Counted from the first letter of the stretch, positions 52,001-60,547 are shown. The stretch is 64,000 bases of DNA from Rhizobiales bacterium Y(2018) (GCA_005502925.1 SCPD01000017.1:1-64000), one strand, 5' to 3'. Made by a program: numbers and translations. Notes: generated by a model from the letters alone, not told the origin.

Positions 52001-53864
52001 CGACCGGCGCGGCCGGATTGACCATGATGCTCGCCGTCGCCGGGGCCGATGTGCCGCCGGCATTGGTGGCCGTGTAGGTGAAGCTGTCCGGACCGTAATA
52101 GCCGGTGTTCGGCGTGTAGGTGATCGAGGTGCCGCTGGCTGTCGCTGTGCCGTTGCTCGCCGGGCTGGCGACGGCGACACTGGTCGCAATGCCGCCCGCG
52201 AGGTTCAACGGGACATTGTTGTTCGCGCTGTTGAAGGAGACCGTCACGCCGGTCACGCCGGCCAGCGGCGGCTGCGGGTTGACGGTGATCGTCACCGTAG
52301 CCGGTGCCGAGGTGCCGTCGTCATTGGTGGCGGTATAGGTGAAGCTGTCGGGGCCGAAATAACCGCTGGCCGGCGTATAGGTGATCGACAACCCGGCGGC
52401 GGTGGCGGTGCCGTGGCTCGCCTGCGTGCCGACGGCAACGCTGGTGGGAGCGCCCCCGGTGATGCTGAGCGTGACCGCATTGTTGGTGCTGTTATAGGCG
52501 ACCGTCGCGCTGGCGGCGTTGGCGACCGGCGGATTGGGCGCCACGGTGGTGACGGAATACGTGCGGTTGCCGGTATAGGGGCCATCGCCGGTGCTCGAAT
52601 CCTGCGCCGTCACTGTAAAAGTGGACGGGCCAGCGCCGCTCGGTATGCCGGAAATCACACCAGTGCCCGCATCGATCGAAAGGCCGGTCGGCAAGGTGCC
52701 GGGCGGGATGCTGAAGCTATAGGGGCCGGTGCCACCGCTCGCCGTCACCGTCTGGCTATAGAAAATGCCGGTCACCGGATTGGGCAATGTCGCTGGATTG
52801 ACCGTGATGGTCGGCGGGTTGACGGTGATGGTCACTGTCGCCGGCGCCGAGGTGCCGGCGGTGTTGGTCGCCGTATAGGTGAAGCTGTCAGGACCGCCAT
52901 AACCCGCCGTCGGCGTATAGGAGATCGTGGTGCCAACCGCCGTCGCCGTGCCATGGGTCGCCTGCGTCCCGACCGCGACAGTCTGCGGCGTCCCCCCGGT
53001 GATATTGAGCGTGATCGGATTGTTCGTGCTGCCATAACCGACAATCGCCGAGACCGGATTGGCGACCGGCTGCTGGGGAGCGATGGTGACCGAATACGCG
53101 CGTGAAATGCGCAGTTTGCCGTCAGGAGGTGTCGTACCGGTCGAACTATCGGCCGCTTCGATGGTGAAATTGTAAGGACCCGCTGTGGTCGGCGTGCCGG
53201 ACAGCTGCACGGTGCTCGACGTCCCGGTGGGCGAGGTGACCGTGCCCAGCGATAGGCCCGGCGGCAAGCTACCCGAGGAAACTGTGAATGCATAAGGCGA
53301 AGCGCTGCCGGACGCGGTCAGCGTAACGGCCGGATAGGCCGTGGCGACAGTCCCGCCGGCAAGCGCACCGGGGGCGGGCGTCATCGACAAGGTCGGCGGG
53401 TCGACCGTCACCGTGACGGTGGCCAGGCGATTGTTGGCGACATGGCATCCGATATTGTCGTTGCAGAACCACACGGTGAAGGTGTCAGTACCGGAGAAAT
53501 TCGCCGGCGCTGTATAGGTTAACGTATCGTCCGCCGTGTTGACCGTCGTCTGATACGAGCCACCGCCAGCAGTCGCTCCACTTTGGCTATAGGGCGCAAA
53601 GCCTGAGCTCGGCGAACCGGGATTCGCTATGTAGTTCGTGTCGCAAGCCGAGAACTCGTCGAAGTTCTGGGTCATGCTCATCACATGATTATAGGGTGCG
53701 GAATTATAGGGAACGCTGAAATCGATACTGCAGGTGGCCTGTGCCTGAGCTTCGCTTGGTGCGATCAATGCGGAAATGCCGAGAAGTGCTGAAAGGAGCA
53801 GCCAAATTACTGTCAGCCGACGCGTTGCATAATCGCGCGCCGCCGCACCTAGCGGTACCCCCAT
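49002..53864 (-). CDS. Giant autotransporter with Ig-like repeats
   Basis: 1620 residues. A signal peptide (cleavage near AQAQA, about 42) is followed by a passenger of two alternating modules: about 85-residue cadherin/VCBS-like units (NGTATA, YTP.TGY, GPDSFTYTATN) and about 95-residue He_PIG putative-Ig units (TASGGTGPYSFS, LPTGLS, GVISGTP). A HYR-like domain lies near 1085-1165 (PPTFDTFPDDITVEV). From about 1330 a beta-barrel ends in LKQEF with a terminal Phe, as outer-membrane barrels do. It probably displays an adhesive stalk on the surface. It is 64 bases from the GMC gene upstream, with a dyad between. Confidence 0.92.
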   Translation of the reverse strand: MGVPLGAAARDYATRRLTVIWLLLSALLGISALIAPSEAQAQATCSIDFSVPYNSAPYNHVMSMTQNFDEFSACDTNYIANPGSPSSGFAPYSQSGATAGGGSYQTTVNTADDTLTYTAPANFSGTDTFTVWFCNDNIGCHVANNRLATVTVTVDPPTLSMTPAPGALAGGTVATAYPAVTLTASGSASPYAFTVSSGSLPPGLSLGTVTSPTGTSSTVQLSGTPTTAGPYNFTIEAADSSTGTTPPDGKLRISRAYSVTIAPQQPVANPVSAIVGYGSTNNPITLNITGGTPQTVAVGTQATHGTATAVGTTISYTPTAGYGGPDSFTYTATNTAGTSAPATVTITVNPPTITVNPATLPNPVTGIFYSQTVTASGGTGPYSFSIPPGTLPTGLSIDAGTGVISGIPSGAGPSTFTVTAQDSSTGDGPYTGNRTYSVTTVAPNPPVANAASATVAYNSTNNAVTLSITGGAPTSVAVGTQASHGTATAAGLSITYTPASGYFGPDSFTYTATNDDGTSAPATVTITVNPQPPLAGVTGVTVSFNSANNNVPLNLAGGIATSVAVASPASNGTATASGTSITYTPNTGYYGPDSFTYTATNAGGTSAPATASIMVNPAAPVANDVAATVPANSTNNAVTLNITGGPPASVAVGTAAHGTATAVGTSITYTPTTGYSGPDSFTYTATNVTGTSAAATVSITVTAPTLTLSAIATTGEAATTPYLQTIIASLGTAPYVFEVTAGMLPDGLDLDETSGEISGTPTAVNTFNFTVTASDTYGATGSQAYTITIGAPTVAITAPAAGALPGATTGTAYSQSFTASGGTGTHSFSLSAGAFPTGLTLSGNTLSGTPSQSGTFNFSIVPSDGTPAGQGGPFTGAAVAYSITVADPTVTITAPAAGALPAAATGTAYSQSFTASGGNGAHIFALSAGAFPSGLSLSPAGVLSGTPNVAGTFNFSIVAADSTPAGDGGPFESAAVAYSLTVTDPTVTITSPAPGGTFDAYSSTSFSQTFAATGGQSPHKFTLSGSLPSGLTLTEGGVLSGTVTETGIFNFTVTATDATPSLDGGPFSSSAASYTLTAHDDTPPTFDTFPDDITVEVDPPLTGSVVSWTVPTASDNLPGATVTQTTGLASGATFPLGPTVITYIAEDAAGNEVTDSFTVTVVQRAQGRVTMVVNTTVDGTFSFSSPETPLNFAVATSSGSGSSGAINVNPGTFPISFSVPQSFDVAKAACSDGVSTIDPKTRSGSITVVSGVQVTCTLSASDISKTTGLIGQFLEARSQLILTNGPDSTRRIERLTGNYSGQGGVSGFGMSFGGDMLPFGLRFTERDASFSYSLRRAMATDEKSEEEGALAFDGLYADRIGADAPINPFDIWVEGKFARFNAEGGDGNFGILHAGADYLVTPGLLLGLGGQLDWTDMEGEDDAEMDGFGYMIGPYLTARLSENFFFDARAAWGQSYNTVSPFGTYEDEVDATRWLISGALIGRFDFDQFTIQPKAEVAYFEEKSEEYEDSLGFDIPSIKASTGTFTFGPRVSTQMELNDFTRVEPFVTLEGIWTFAQENTATTVAESPGLEDKGLRGRGELGFTLFGGGSSSLSASGFYDGLGSSDFEAWGGEIQLKQEF
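50640..51490 (-). repeat. Tandem He_PIG-coding repeats in the autotransporter
   Basis: Three consecutive units of about 285 bases encode near-copies starting ITAPAAGALP and ending AVAYS(I/L)TV. Nucleotide similarity between the first two units is high enough to see by eye, pointing to recent duplication. Boundaries are approximate. Confidence 0.75.
51760..52540 (-). repeat. Tandem cadherin/VCBS-like repeats in the autotransporter
   Basis: Three units of about 255 bases encode copies with NSTNNAVTLNITGG, HGTATA, SITYTP and GPDSFTYTATN. A fourth, more distant unit lies at about 52790-53050. Boundaries are approximate. Confidence 0.75.
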
Positions 53865-53884
53865 CTGCCCGTCCCTCTCTACGC

Positions 53885-53906
53885 GTAAGTCAGTATTGTG
53901 ACTTAC
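53885..53906. promoter_or_regulatory. Dyad upstream of the autotransporter gene
   Basis: GTAAGTCA-GTATTG-TGACTTAC is a perfect 8-bp inverted repeat 21 bases before the autotransporter ATG and 23 after the GMC stop. It may be an operator for the surface protein or a transcript-end hairpin for the GMC operon; no T-run follows, which favours an operator. Confidence 0.45.
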
Positions 53907-53928
53907 TTAAGGGGAGTCTGCAACAGAA

Positions 53929-55617
53929 TCAACTGGATGGTTGCGTCTTCGCAACACTCAACTGAACATTGCCGAGCCGGCCGGCAAACGGCGCCGGGAG
54001 GGGATCGAGCTTGCGGCCCAATAACGCATCGGCAAGCTTTTCCGCCACCATCATCACCGGCACATTGGTGTTGCCGGTCGTCACGCTCGGAAAAACCGAG
54101 GCATCGATGACACGCAAACCCTCGAGACCATGTAGCCGGCCGTCGGAATCAACCACCGATTGCGTATCTTCCTTGGGCCCCATGCGGCAGGTGCCGGATG
54201 GATGGAAGCCGCTGGTGCCGGTATTGCGACAGAACTCGAGCACGGCCTCATCCGAGGTCGCATCTGGTCCGGGCTTGAGCTCCTCGCCCCGCACGCCGTC
54301 AAAGGCCTTCTGCGCCACGATGTTGCGCGCAATTCTGACACAGGCGATCGCCTTCTGCCGGTCGAATTCAGTCGAGAGATAGTTGAAGGTGATGCGGGGC
54401 GCCGCGAACGGATCCGCCGAGGGGACCTCGACCTGGCCCCGGCTTTTCGGCCGCTGGTGGCAGATGGCGATGGAAAAACCGGCGGGAGACGGCTGCGGCA
54501 CATAGCCGGTCGCCGTCTGAAACGGCATGAATTGCATTTCGGTATCGGGATAACCGAGCGCGGTATCGCTCCTGACGAAGGCCACCGCCTCATCGTGATT
54601 GGATTCGCCCAGGCCCTTGCGCGTCAGCATCCAGCGCAGCCCGATCAGCGCCTTGCTGAGGCGGGTGAGCCGCGGATTGAGCGACGCCGCCGGCGGACAG
54701 GTCCAGCACAGATAGAATTCGAGATGATCCTGCAGGTTGCGCCCGACGCCCGCGAGCTCATGCACGACCGCGATCCCGGCCTTGCGCAGGATCTCGCCGG
54801 CGCCGATGCCGGAGCGCAGCAGGATCTGCGGGCTGTTGAAGGCGCCGGCCGACAGGATCACCTCGCGGCTCGCGCGCACCTCCTTGCGGAGACCCCTCTG
54901 GATATAGGCGATGCCGCGGACACGCCCCTCCTCCGCCAAGACTTTATCGACGGTCGCCTCGGTGATGATGCTGAGATTCTTGCGGTCGCGCACCGGCCGC
55001 AGATAGGCCCAGGACGTGCTCGCCCGCACACCATTGTCGGTATTGCGGTCGAAAAGACCGAAGCCTTCCTGCTGACGACCGTTGATGTCCGGCGTGCGCG
55101 GATAGCCTGCCTGCTCGCCCGCCGCGAGGAACGTGTTATAGGACGAGAAACTCAAAGGCCCGTTGCGCACTTTCACCGGGCCTGAGCGGCCGCGATAGAG
55201 ATCATCGCCGCCCTCGAAGCTTTCGAGCCTTTTGAAGTAAGGCAGCACATCCGAATAGGACCAGCCTGCCGCTCCTTCGCTCACCCAGCGCTCATAATCA
55301 TTGGGATTGCCGCGCGTATAACACATGCCGTTGATCGAGGACGACCCGCCCAGGATCCTGCCGCGCGGATGAAACACCTGCCGGCCGTTGAGATAGGGCT
55401 CGGGCTCGGAATTATAGAGATAGTTGTATTTGGCGCGCTCGAAATTGATGCCCATGGCGGCCGGCATCCTGACCGTCCAGTCGCTGTCGCGATCGGCCGG
55501 CCCCGCTTCGAGCAGCAGCACTTTCAGCTTCGGATCGGCCGACAGCCGGTTGGCGACGATGGCCCCCGCCGATCCGCCGCCCGCGATGATGTAGTCGAAT
55601 TCCATTGAGCCGGTCAC
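53929..55617 (-). CDS. GMC-family flavin oxidoreductase (choline-dehydrogenase-like)
   Basis: 562-residue FAD enzyme. The dinucleotide fold starts DYIIAGGGSAGAIVANRL near residue 8. The GMC signatures are GRILGGSSSINGM near 87 and GAFNSPQILLRSGIG near 255, and the catalytic His lies in SGFHPSGTCRMG near 465 with Asn/His partner in TTGNTNVPVMM. It oxidises an alcohol to an aldehyde. The GTG at 55617 has AAGGAAC upstream; an ATG four codons later is possible. It is the last gene of the operon with the third polyamine-type importer, where the aldehyde dehydrogenase at 62722 could take its product. Confidence 0.93.
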   Translation of the reverse strand: MTGSMEFDYIIAGGGSAGAIVANRLSADPKLKVLLLEAGPADRDSDWTVRMPAAMGINFERAKYNYLYNSEPEPYLNGRQVFHPRGRILGGSSSINGMCYTRGNPNDYERWVSEGAAGWSYSDVLPYFKRLESFEGGDDLYRGRSGPVKVRNGPLSFSSYNTFLAAGEQAGYPRTPDINGRQQEGFGLFDRNTDNGVRASTSWAYLRPVRDRKNLSIITEATVDKVLAEEGRVRGIAYIQRGLRKEVRASREVILSAGAFNSPQILLRSGIGAGEILRKAGIAVVHELAGVGRNLQDHLEFYLCWTCPPAASLNPRLTRLSKALIGLRWMLTRKGLGESNHDEAVAFVRSDTALGYPDTEMQFMPFQTATGYVPQPSPAGFSIAICHQRPKSRGQVEVPSADPFAAPRITFNYLSTEFDRQKAIACVRIARNIVAQKAFDGVRGEELKPGPDATSDEAVLEFCRNTGTSGFHPSGTCRMGPKEDTQSVVDSDGRLHGLEGLRVIDASVFPSVTTGNTNVPVMMVAEKLADALLGRKLDPLPAPFAGRLGNVQLSVAKTQPSS

Positions 55618-55675
55618 AGAAGCTGTTCCTTAACAAATACATACCCTCGCCCCCGACGGGGCAGAGGGTATGGGA

Positions 55676-56803
55676 TCAGATCCCCGCCTTCACTTCCTCA
55701 TACATGGCGTTGACCTTGGCGCTGGCTTCCGGCGTGAACTCCTCATAGAAGCGGCCGCCCTTCAGCACCTTGTCGGGATCATCGATGCCGAGCTCCTTGA
55801 GCCGCGCGGTATCGGCGATCGCATAGGCCTTGGCATTGGGTGAGCCGTAGCCGAGCTTGTCGATCAGCACCTTGCCGCTCTCGGCCGAGATGAAGGCGTC
55901 GATATAAGCGAGCGCCTCGTCTTCCGAGCCCGGCCCGCCCTTGATGCGCACCGTGACGTCGACCCAGGTCAGCCGTCCTTCTTTCGGCGTCATATAGCCG
56001 ACATCGACACCCTGGCTCTTGAGCGTCGAATAGGAGCTGTTCCAGCCATAGGCGGCGACGATCTCGCCGGACGCCATGGCCTGCTGCATGTCGGTGTCGT
56101 TGGTCCAGTAGAAGCGTAAGAGCGGCCGCTGCTCGACCAGCTTGGCGCGGATCTTGGCCAGATCGGTATCCGACATGCTGTAGGGATCGGCGATGCCGAG
56201 CACGAGTGCGGCCACCACCGTCACCGAATCCATCGCATCGCGCTGGGCGAGACGGCCGCTATATTTGGGATCCCACAGGATGTTCCAGCTCTGGTTCTCG
56301 ACATATTCGGGTGCCAGGTCGCGGCGATAGACCACCGAGCTGTCGCCCCAGGCCGCCGCCACCGCCAGCACATCGTCGCCGACCTTCATGCCGCGCAGCG
56401 TTTTCAATTGTGGGAAGACATCCGCGTAATTCGGAATTTTCGACACATCGATCGGCGCCAGGAGCCCCGCATCATGGAAGCGGTTGAGAATGGCGCTGCC
56501 CGGCTGGGCGAGGGTCGGAAGCGCCCCGGCGCGCATGCGCTGCAGCGCCTCCTCATTGTCGGCGAACAGCTGGACGGCCGGCGATCCGCCATGGGTTTCG
56601 GTGAATTTCTTATGCAGATCGGGGGATGAATAGGCCTCCCAGGTGGCGATCGAGATCGACGGCGCCGCCGCCGCGGGACGGATATAGGGCAGCGTCAGCA
56701 CCCCCACGCCCACCGCCATCAGCGCCTTGTGGATGTCGCGCCGGGTGAAAGCCTTCTTGGCAAGCCCATCCTTGAATTCGGAGAGTTCGATTTTCCTGGT
56801 CAT
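55676..56803 (-). CDS. ABC importer periplasmic binding protein, PotD/PotF-like
   Basis: 375 residues with a late twin-arginine signal (FTRRDIHKALMAVGVG near 20, cleavage near AAAAP). The mature start SISIATWEAYSSPDLHKKF is of the polyamine binding-protein type and the C-terminal half closely parallels the protein at 9840 (ASGEIVAAYGWN, TPKEGRLTW, LIDKLGYGSPNAKAY). The ATG at 56803 has GAGGG upstream; the longer frame runs back through the promoter-like gap. It has its own promoter candidate. Confidence 0.92.
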   Translation of the reverse strand: MTRKIELSEFKDGLAKKAFTRRDIHKALMAVGVGVLTLPYIRPAAAAPSISIATWEAYSSPDLHKKFTETHGGSPAVQLFADNEEALQRMRAGALPTLAQPGSAILNRFHDAGLLAPIDVSKIPNYADVFPQLKTLRGMKVGDDVLAVAAAWGDSSVVYRRDLAPEYVENQSWNILWDPKYSGRLAQRDAMDSVTVVAALVLGIADPYSMSDTDLAKIRAKLVEQRPLLRFYWTNDTDMQQAMASGEIVAAYGWNSSYSTLKSQGVDVGYMTPKEGRLTWVDVTVRIKGGPGSEDEALAYIDAFISAESGKVLIDKLGYGSPNAKAYAIADTARLKELGIDDPDKVLKGGRFYEEFTPEASAKVNAMYEEVKAGI

Positions 56804-56839
56804 TTCTGCCCTCTTTCTGGGTCGTTTCCCTGATAATTT

Positions 56840-56876
56840 GGTATATTTGCTATTATCGGATGTCAACCGCTATTAT
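56840..56876 (-). promoter_or_regulatory. Internal promoter candidate before the binding-protein gene
   Basis: On the minus strand, TTGACA (56861-56866) and TATACC (56840-56845) are spaced by 15 bases, ahead of the ATG at 56803. Two direct copies of ATAATAGC (56849-56856 and 56869-56876) flank the -35, 20 bases apart, as a tandem regulator site might. The 80-base gap is AT-rich against the surroundings. Confidence 0.45.
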
Positions 56877-56883
56877 AGAAATA

Positions 56884-57987
56884 TCAGCTTGCGGGCAGGA
56901 GAACGCAGGCCTCCGGCGTCCAATTGAGCCAGACGCCCTGCCCTTCATCGACACAAGGCTCGACGCTACGGGTCAGCTTCTGGGTGGCGACCGCGATACG
57001 CTGCGGATGGCCCGCCGCCTCGACGTAATAATGGCTGCGGTCGCCGAGATAGGCCTCAGGTCCCATCCGTCCGGCGATCATGTTGGGCCCGGGCGCGGGC
57101 GCGCTTTTGAGGAGCCGCAGCTTCTCCGGCCTGACGGCCACCGAAACCCGCTCTCCTGTCACCGGGCGATGCTCGCTGACCCCGGACATTAGCATGCCGA
57201 GCGGGCCTCCATCGATCTCGATCTCGTTGCCGCGCACCGCTTTCACGATGCCGTCAAAGAAATTCATCGTGCCGATGAACTCCGCCACCGTCCGGCAATT
57301 TGGCGTCTCATAGATGCGCGTCGCCGTGTCGATCTGCAGCACCGAGCCCTTCGCCATGATGGCGATGCGGTCCGACATGGTGAGCGCTTCCTCCTGGTCA
57401 TGCGTCACAAAGACGAAGGTGATGCCGACCTGGCGCTGGATCTGGCGCAATTCGAGTTGCATCTCCTCGCGCAGTTTCTTGTCGAGCGCACCGAGCGGCT
57501 CGTCGAGCAGCAGTACCTTCGGCTTGCAGACGAGTGCCCGCGCCAGAGCGACGCGCTGGCGCTGGCCGCCCGACAGCTGGTCGGGCCGGCGCGCTCCATA
57601 ACCCGGCAATTTGATCGTCTCAAGCGCCTGATCGACAATCGCATTGACCTCGCTCTTCGGCAACCTCAGGCGCGCCAGGCCGTAGCCGATATTGGTGCGC
57701 ACATCGAGATGCGGGAAGATCGCGTAGTTCTGGAACACCATGTTGGTCGGGCGCCGGTTGGGCGCCACTTTCGACATCGGCTGGCCATCGATGAAGATCT
57801 CGCCGCGGCTCGGCTGCTCGAAGCCCGCCAGCATTCTGAGCAAGGTCGTCTTGCCGCAGCCCGAGGGACCGAGCAGCGAGAAGAACTCGCCACGCCCGAT
57901 GTCGAAGGAGACCTCCTCGACGGCGTGCACCGCGCCATAGGATTTGCCGACGCCGCGGATGGAAATATAGGATGGGGATGCGGTCAT
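56884..57987 (-). CDS. ABC importer ATPase, PotA-like
   Basis: 367 residues: Walker [10 protein letters not shown] at 40-48, signature [15 protein letters not shown], Walker [13 protein letters not shown]-loop VTHDQEEA and TOBE domain with VAVRPEKLRLL. It is strikingly similar to the ATPase at 12705 over the nucleotide-binding domain ([20 protein letters not shown] and EQPSRGEI segments shared), so the two importers are close paralogues. Confidence 0.94.
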   Translation of the reverse strand: MTASPSYISIRGVGKSYGAVHAVEEVSFDIGRGEFFSLLGPSGCGKTTLLRMLAGFEQPSRGEIFIDGQPMSKVAPNRRPTNMVFQNYAIFPHLDVRTNIGYGLARLRLPKSEVNAIVDQALETIKLPGYGARRPDQLSGGQRQRVALARALVCKPKVLLLDEPLGALDKKLREEMQLELRQIQRQVGITFVFVTHDQEEALTMSDRIAIMAKGSVLQIDTATRIYETPNCRTVAEFIGTMNFFDGIVKAVRGNEIEIDGGPLGMLMSGVSEHRPVTGERVSVAVRPEKLRLLKSAPAPGPNMIAGRMGPEAYLGDRSHYYVEAAGHPQRIAVATQKLTRSVEPCVDEGQGVWLNWTPEACVLLPAS

Positions 57988-57997
57988 GGATGGCGCC

Positions 57998-58792
57998 TCA
58001 TTTGGCCGGAACGTCCTGCCGCCTCAGCCATTCGGAGAGAGCGACCGCGACGAAGGAGAACAGCAGGATCAGGCTGCCGAGCGCCAGCACGCCCGGCAGC
58101 TTGTTCGGAAAGCGCAGCTGGCTGAAAATGAACATCGGCAGCGTCGCCTCATTGCCGGCGAGGAAGAAGGCGAGCACGAATTCATCGAAGGAGATGGTGA
58201 AGCAGAGAAGCAGGCTCGCCACGATGCCAGGCAAGGCCAATGGCACGGTGACCCGCCAGAAGGTGCGCCAGGCGCTCTCACCGAGATCGAGGGAGGCCTC
58301 TTCGAGGCTGCGGTCGAAGCCTTCGAGCCTGGACGTCAGAACTAAAGTCGCGAAAGGCAGGCAGAGCAGTATATGGCCGGCGCCGACGGTGAGCAGCGAC
58401 AGCGGGATCTCGAAGATCTGCCGCGCGATGACGAGAAGCCCAATGCCCAGAATGAGCACCGGCACGACCAGCGGCAGCAGCAGCAGCCCGGTGATGAGTC
58501 TTTTGCCCGGCAGATGCGGCCGCGTCAGCCCCTTGGCGGCGAGAAGGCCGAGCGCGGTGCATATTATCGAGACCGCGACGGCGAGCTTCAGGCTGTTCTG
58601 CAGCGCCTGGATCAGCGGACCATTCTCCGCCATCTGGCGGTACCATTCGAAGGTGAAGCCCTTCAGCGGGAAGGCGATATAGATGCTGTCATTGAAGGAG
58701 AACAGCGGCAGCAGCAGCACCGGTGCATAGAGAAACAGCAGATAGAGCACCGCATAGAGGAAAAGCGCATCGAAGCGGAACAGCCGGCTCAT
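57998..58792 (-). CDS. ABC importer permease, PotC-like
   Basis: 264 residues, six membrane segments, EAA loop EASLDLGESAWRTFWRVTVP near residue 160. It resembles the permease at 11902 (YAVLYLLFLYAPVLLLPLFSFNDS against the same region there). Four-base overlap (ATGA) with the upstream permease. Confidence 0.92.
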   Translation of the reverse strand: MSRLFRFDALFLYAVLYLLFLYAPVLLLPLFSFNDSIYIAFPLKGFTFEWYRQMAENGPLIQALQNSLKLAVAVSIICTALGLLAAKGLTRPHLPGKRLITGLLLLPLVVPVLILGIGLLVIARQIFEIPLSLLTVGAGHILLCLPFATLVLTSRLEGFDRSLEEASLDLGESAWRTFWRVTVPLALPGIVASLLLCFTISFDEFVLAFFLAGNEATLPMFIFSQLRFPNKLPGVLALGSLILLFSFVAVALSEWLRRQDVPAK

Positions 58793-59712
58793 CTGGATGC
58801 TCCCCGTCCAACGAGCTTGAGGAAGAGGCAGACGAACAACGTGATCGCCAGCATGGCGATGATCGACACCGCGGCGCCGAGCGGCGCGTTATTGGCTTTG
58901 CCGAAGAGCGACTGGATGATGTTGCCGATCATTACGCCTTCGGTGCCGCCGACCAGCGTCGGCGTGATGTAGTCGCCGACCGTCGGGATGAAGACGAGCA
59001 AAGTGGCGGCGATCACCCCCGGCATCGACAACGGCAAGGTCACGCGCAGGAAGCGCCTGAGCCGCCCGTCGCCGAGATCCGTCGCCGCCTCGAGCAGCGA
59101 CCGGTCGATCTTCTCGAGCGAGACATAGATCGGCAATATCGCGAAGGCTGCCCAGCTATGAGCGAGCGTGCCCGTCACCGCGATCGGATTGTAGAGCAGG
59201 AATTCGAGCGGCTTGTCGATCAGGCCGAGCGAGATGAGCCCCGAATTGATCACGCCATTGAACCCTAAGATCACCTTCCAGGCGAAGACGCGCAACAGAT
59301 AGCTGGTCCAGAACGGCACCGTGATCAGGATCAGCCAGACGAGCTTGTGGCGCTTGACCCGGAAGGCCAGGAAATAGGCCATGGGATAAGCGAGCAGCAC
59401 GACGATGAGCGTCGCGACGAGCGACATCTTGATCGAGCGCCACAAGAGCGTCAGATAGATCGGCTTCTCGAACATGGCGAAGGGATTGGCGAGGAAATCG
59501 ATGGGCTTGTCGGCCAGCGCGAAAATCGCCGCATAATTCTTGAAGGTGAATTCCTGGACCAGGGTGAAATAGTCCTGGCTCCAGAAGCTCAACACGATCA
59601 GCGCCAGGAGCGGCACCACCAGCATGGCGAAGGCCACTACGAGCGCTGGCGCCAGCAAGAGATAGCCGCGCAGGCTCTCCGACCCCAAAGATGATGTGCC
59701 GGGCGCACCCAT
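58789..59712 (-). CDS. ABC importer permease, PotB-like
   Basis: 307 residues, six membrane segments, EAA loop EAATDLGDGRLRRFLRVTLP near residue 205. Its relation to the permease at 10980 is obvious (FWTSYLLRVFAWKVILGFNG and IPTVGDYITPTLVGG shared almost unchanged). It starts 3 bases after the isomerase gene. Confidence 0.92.
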   Translation of the reverse strand: MGAPGTSSLGSESLRGYLLLAPALVVAFAMLVVPLLALIVLSFWSQDYFTLVQEFTFKNYAAIFALADKPIDFLANPFAMFEKPIYLTLLWRSIKMSLVATLIVVLLAYPMAYFLAFRVKRHKLVWLILITVPFWTSYLLRVFAWKVILGFNGVINSGLISLGLIDKPLEFLLYNPIAVTGTLAHSWAAFAILPIYVSLEKIDRSLLEAATDLGDGRLRRFLRVTLPLSMPGVIAATLLVFIPTVGDYITPTLVGGTEGVMIGNIIQSLFGKANNAPLGAAVSIIAMLAITLFVCLFLKLVGRGASR

Positions 59713-59715
59713 CGC

Positions 59716-60537
59716 TCAGAGCCGGCGCGTGAGCGCGGCGGCGCTCTGCTTGAGATCGGCGTCGGGGTTGGTCGAGATGATCTCGAAGACGAGTGCCGAC
59801 CCGAGATCGAGATCCGTAATGCTCCGCGCCAGCGTCGCGAGCGGCACGATGCCCTGCGGCGTATCGAAAGCGCGATGCTCCGGCACATCGGCGCGAGTAT
59901 CGGAGAGATGCACCGCTTTGAGCCTCGGCTTCAGGAGCGCCAGGCTCTCGGCCAGATCCTCCTGCAGGAAGGCGGCATTGGCAATGTCATAGGCGATGCC
60001 GATCTCATCATCGCCATGCTCTGCGAGCGCCGTCATCAGATCGGCTGCGCGCGGCAGGATCGACATCGGCATGTTCTCGACCAGAAGCTGCACGCCGAGC
60101 CTCTTGCCCACGGCGTTCAATGTCGCGAGCCCATCATGGAACCAGGCGAGCGTCGTCTCGCGCGGCAGCGGTAGCAGTCCGTTGGGTTTGCCGGGCCCGA
60201 TGACCAGTGCCGTGCTACCCAGATCGGCGGCGAGCTCGAGTCCGCCGCGCATCAGCGCCAGCGTATAGGCGCGCATCTCCGGCGTCGCCCCGGTGAGATT
60301 GAGATCCATATTGGGCTGGTTGAGCCCGGTGATCTCGATCCCCTCCGCGCCGGCGAAACGGCGCAGCTCCTGGCGTTCGGCCGGCGACAGCTCCGCTGGC
60401 CACAGATGACCCGGAAACATCATCAGCTCGACGCGGCGATAGCCCTGCTCCATCAGATGGCTGAGGCATTGGCCGGCCGTCATGCCATACATGTAAGAGT
60501 AGGTGTTCACGCCAAAGGGCGATGCCTCGACTGTCAT
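59716..60537 (-). CDS. TIM-barrel sugar-phosphate isomerase/epimerase-like protein
   Basis: 273 residues of the AP-endonuclease-2/xylose-isomerase-like fold. Likely metal ligands are Glu in LLVENMPMS near 150, Asp in GIAYDIANA near 180, His/Asp in AVHLSDTRAD near 206 and Glu in VFEIISTN near 250. Members isomerise sugars, inositols or hydroxypyruvate. In this operon it sits between transport and amine/aldehyde enzymes. Substrate not assignable. Confidence 0.85.
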   Translation of the reverse strand: MTVEASPFGVNTYSYMYGMTAGQCLSHLMEQGYRRVELMMFPGHLWPAELSPAERQELRRFAGAEGIEITGLNQPNMDLNLTGATPEMRAYTLALMRGGLELAADLGSTALVIGPGKPNGLLPLPRETTLAWFHDGLATLNAVGKRLGVQLLVENMPMSILPRAADLMTALAEHGDDEIGIAYDIANAAFLQEDLAESLALLKPRLKAVHLSDTRADVPEHRAFDTPQGIVPLATLARSITDLDLGSALVFEIISTNPDADLKQSAAALTRRL

Positions 60538-60547
60538 GACCTCAGTC

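Noticed and set aside
50640-53050. Repeats in the autotransporter as a CRISPR-like or satellite array
   Set aside because: Units are about 255-285 bases, diverged and in frame, and encode Ig-like modules.
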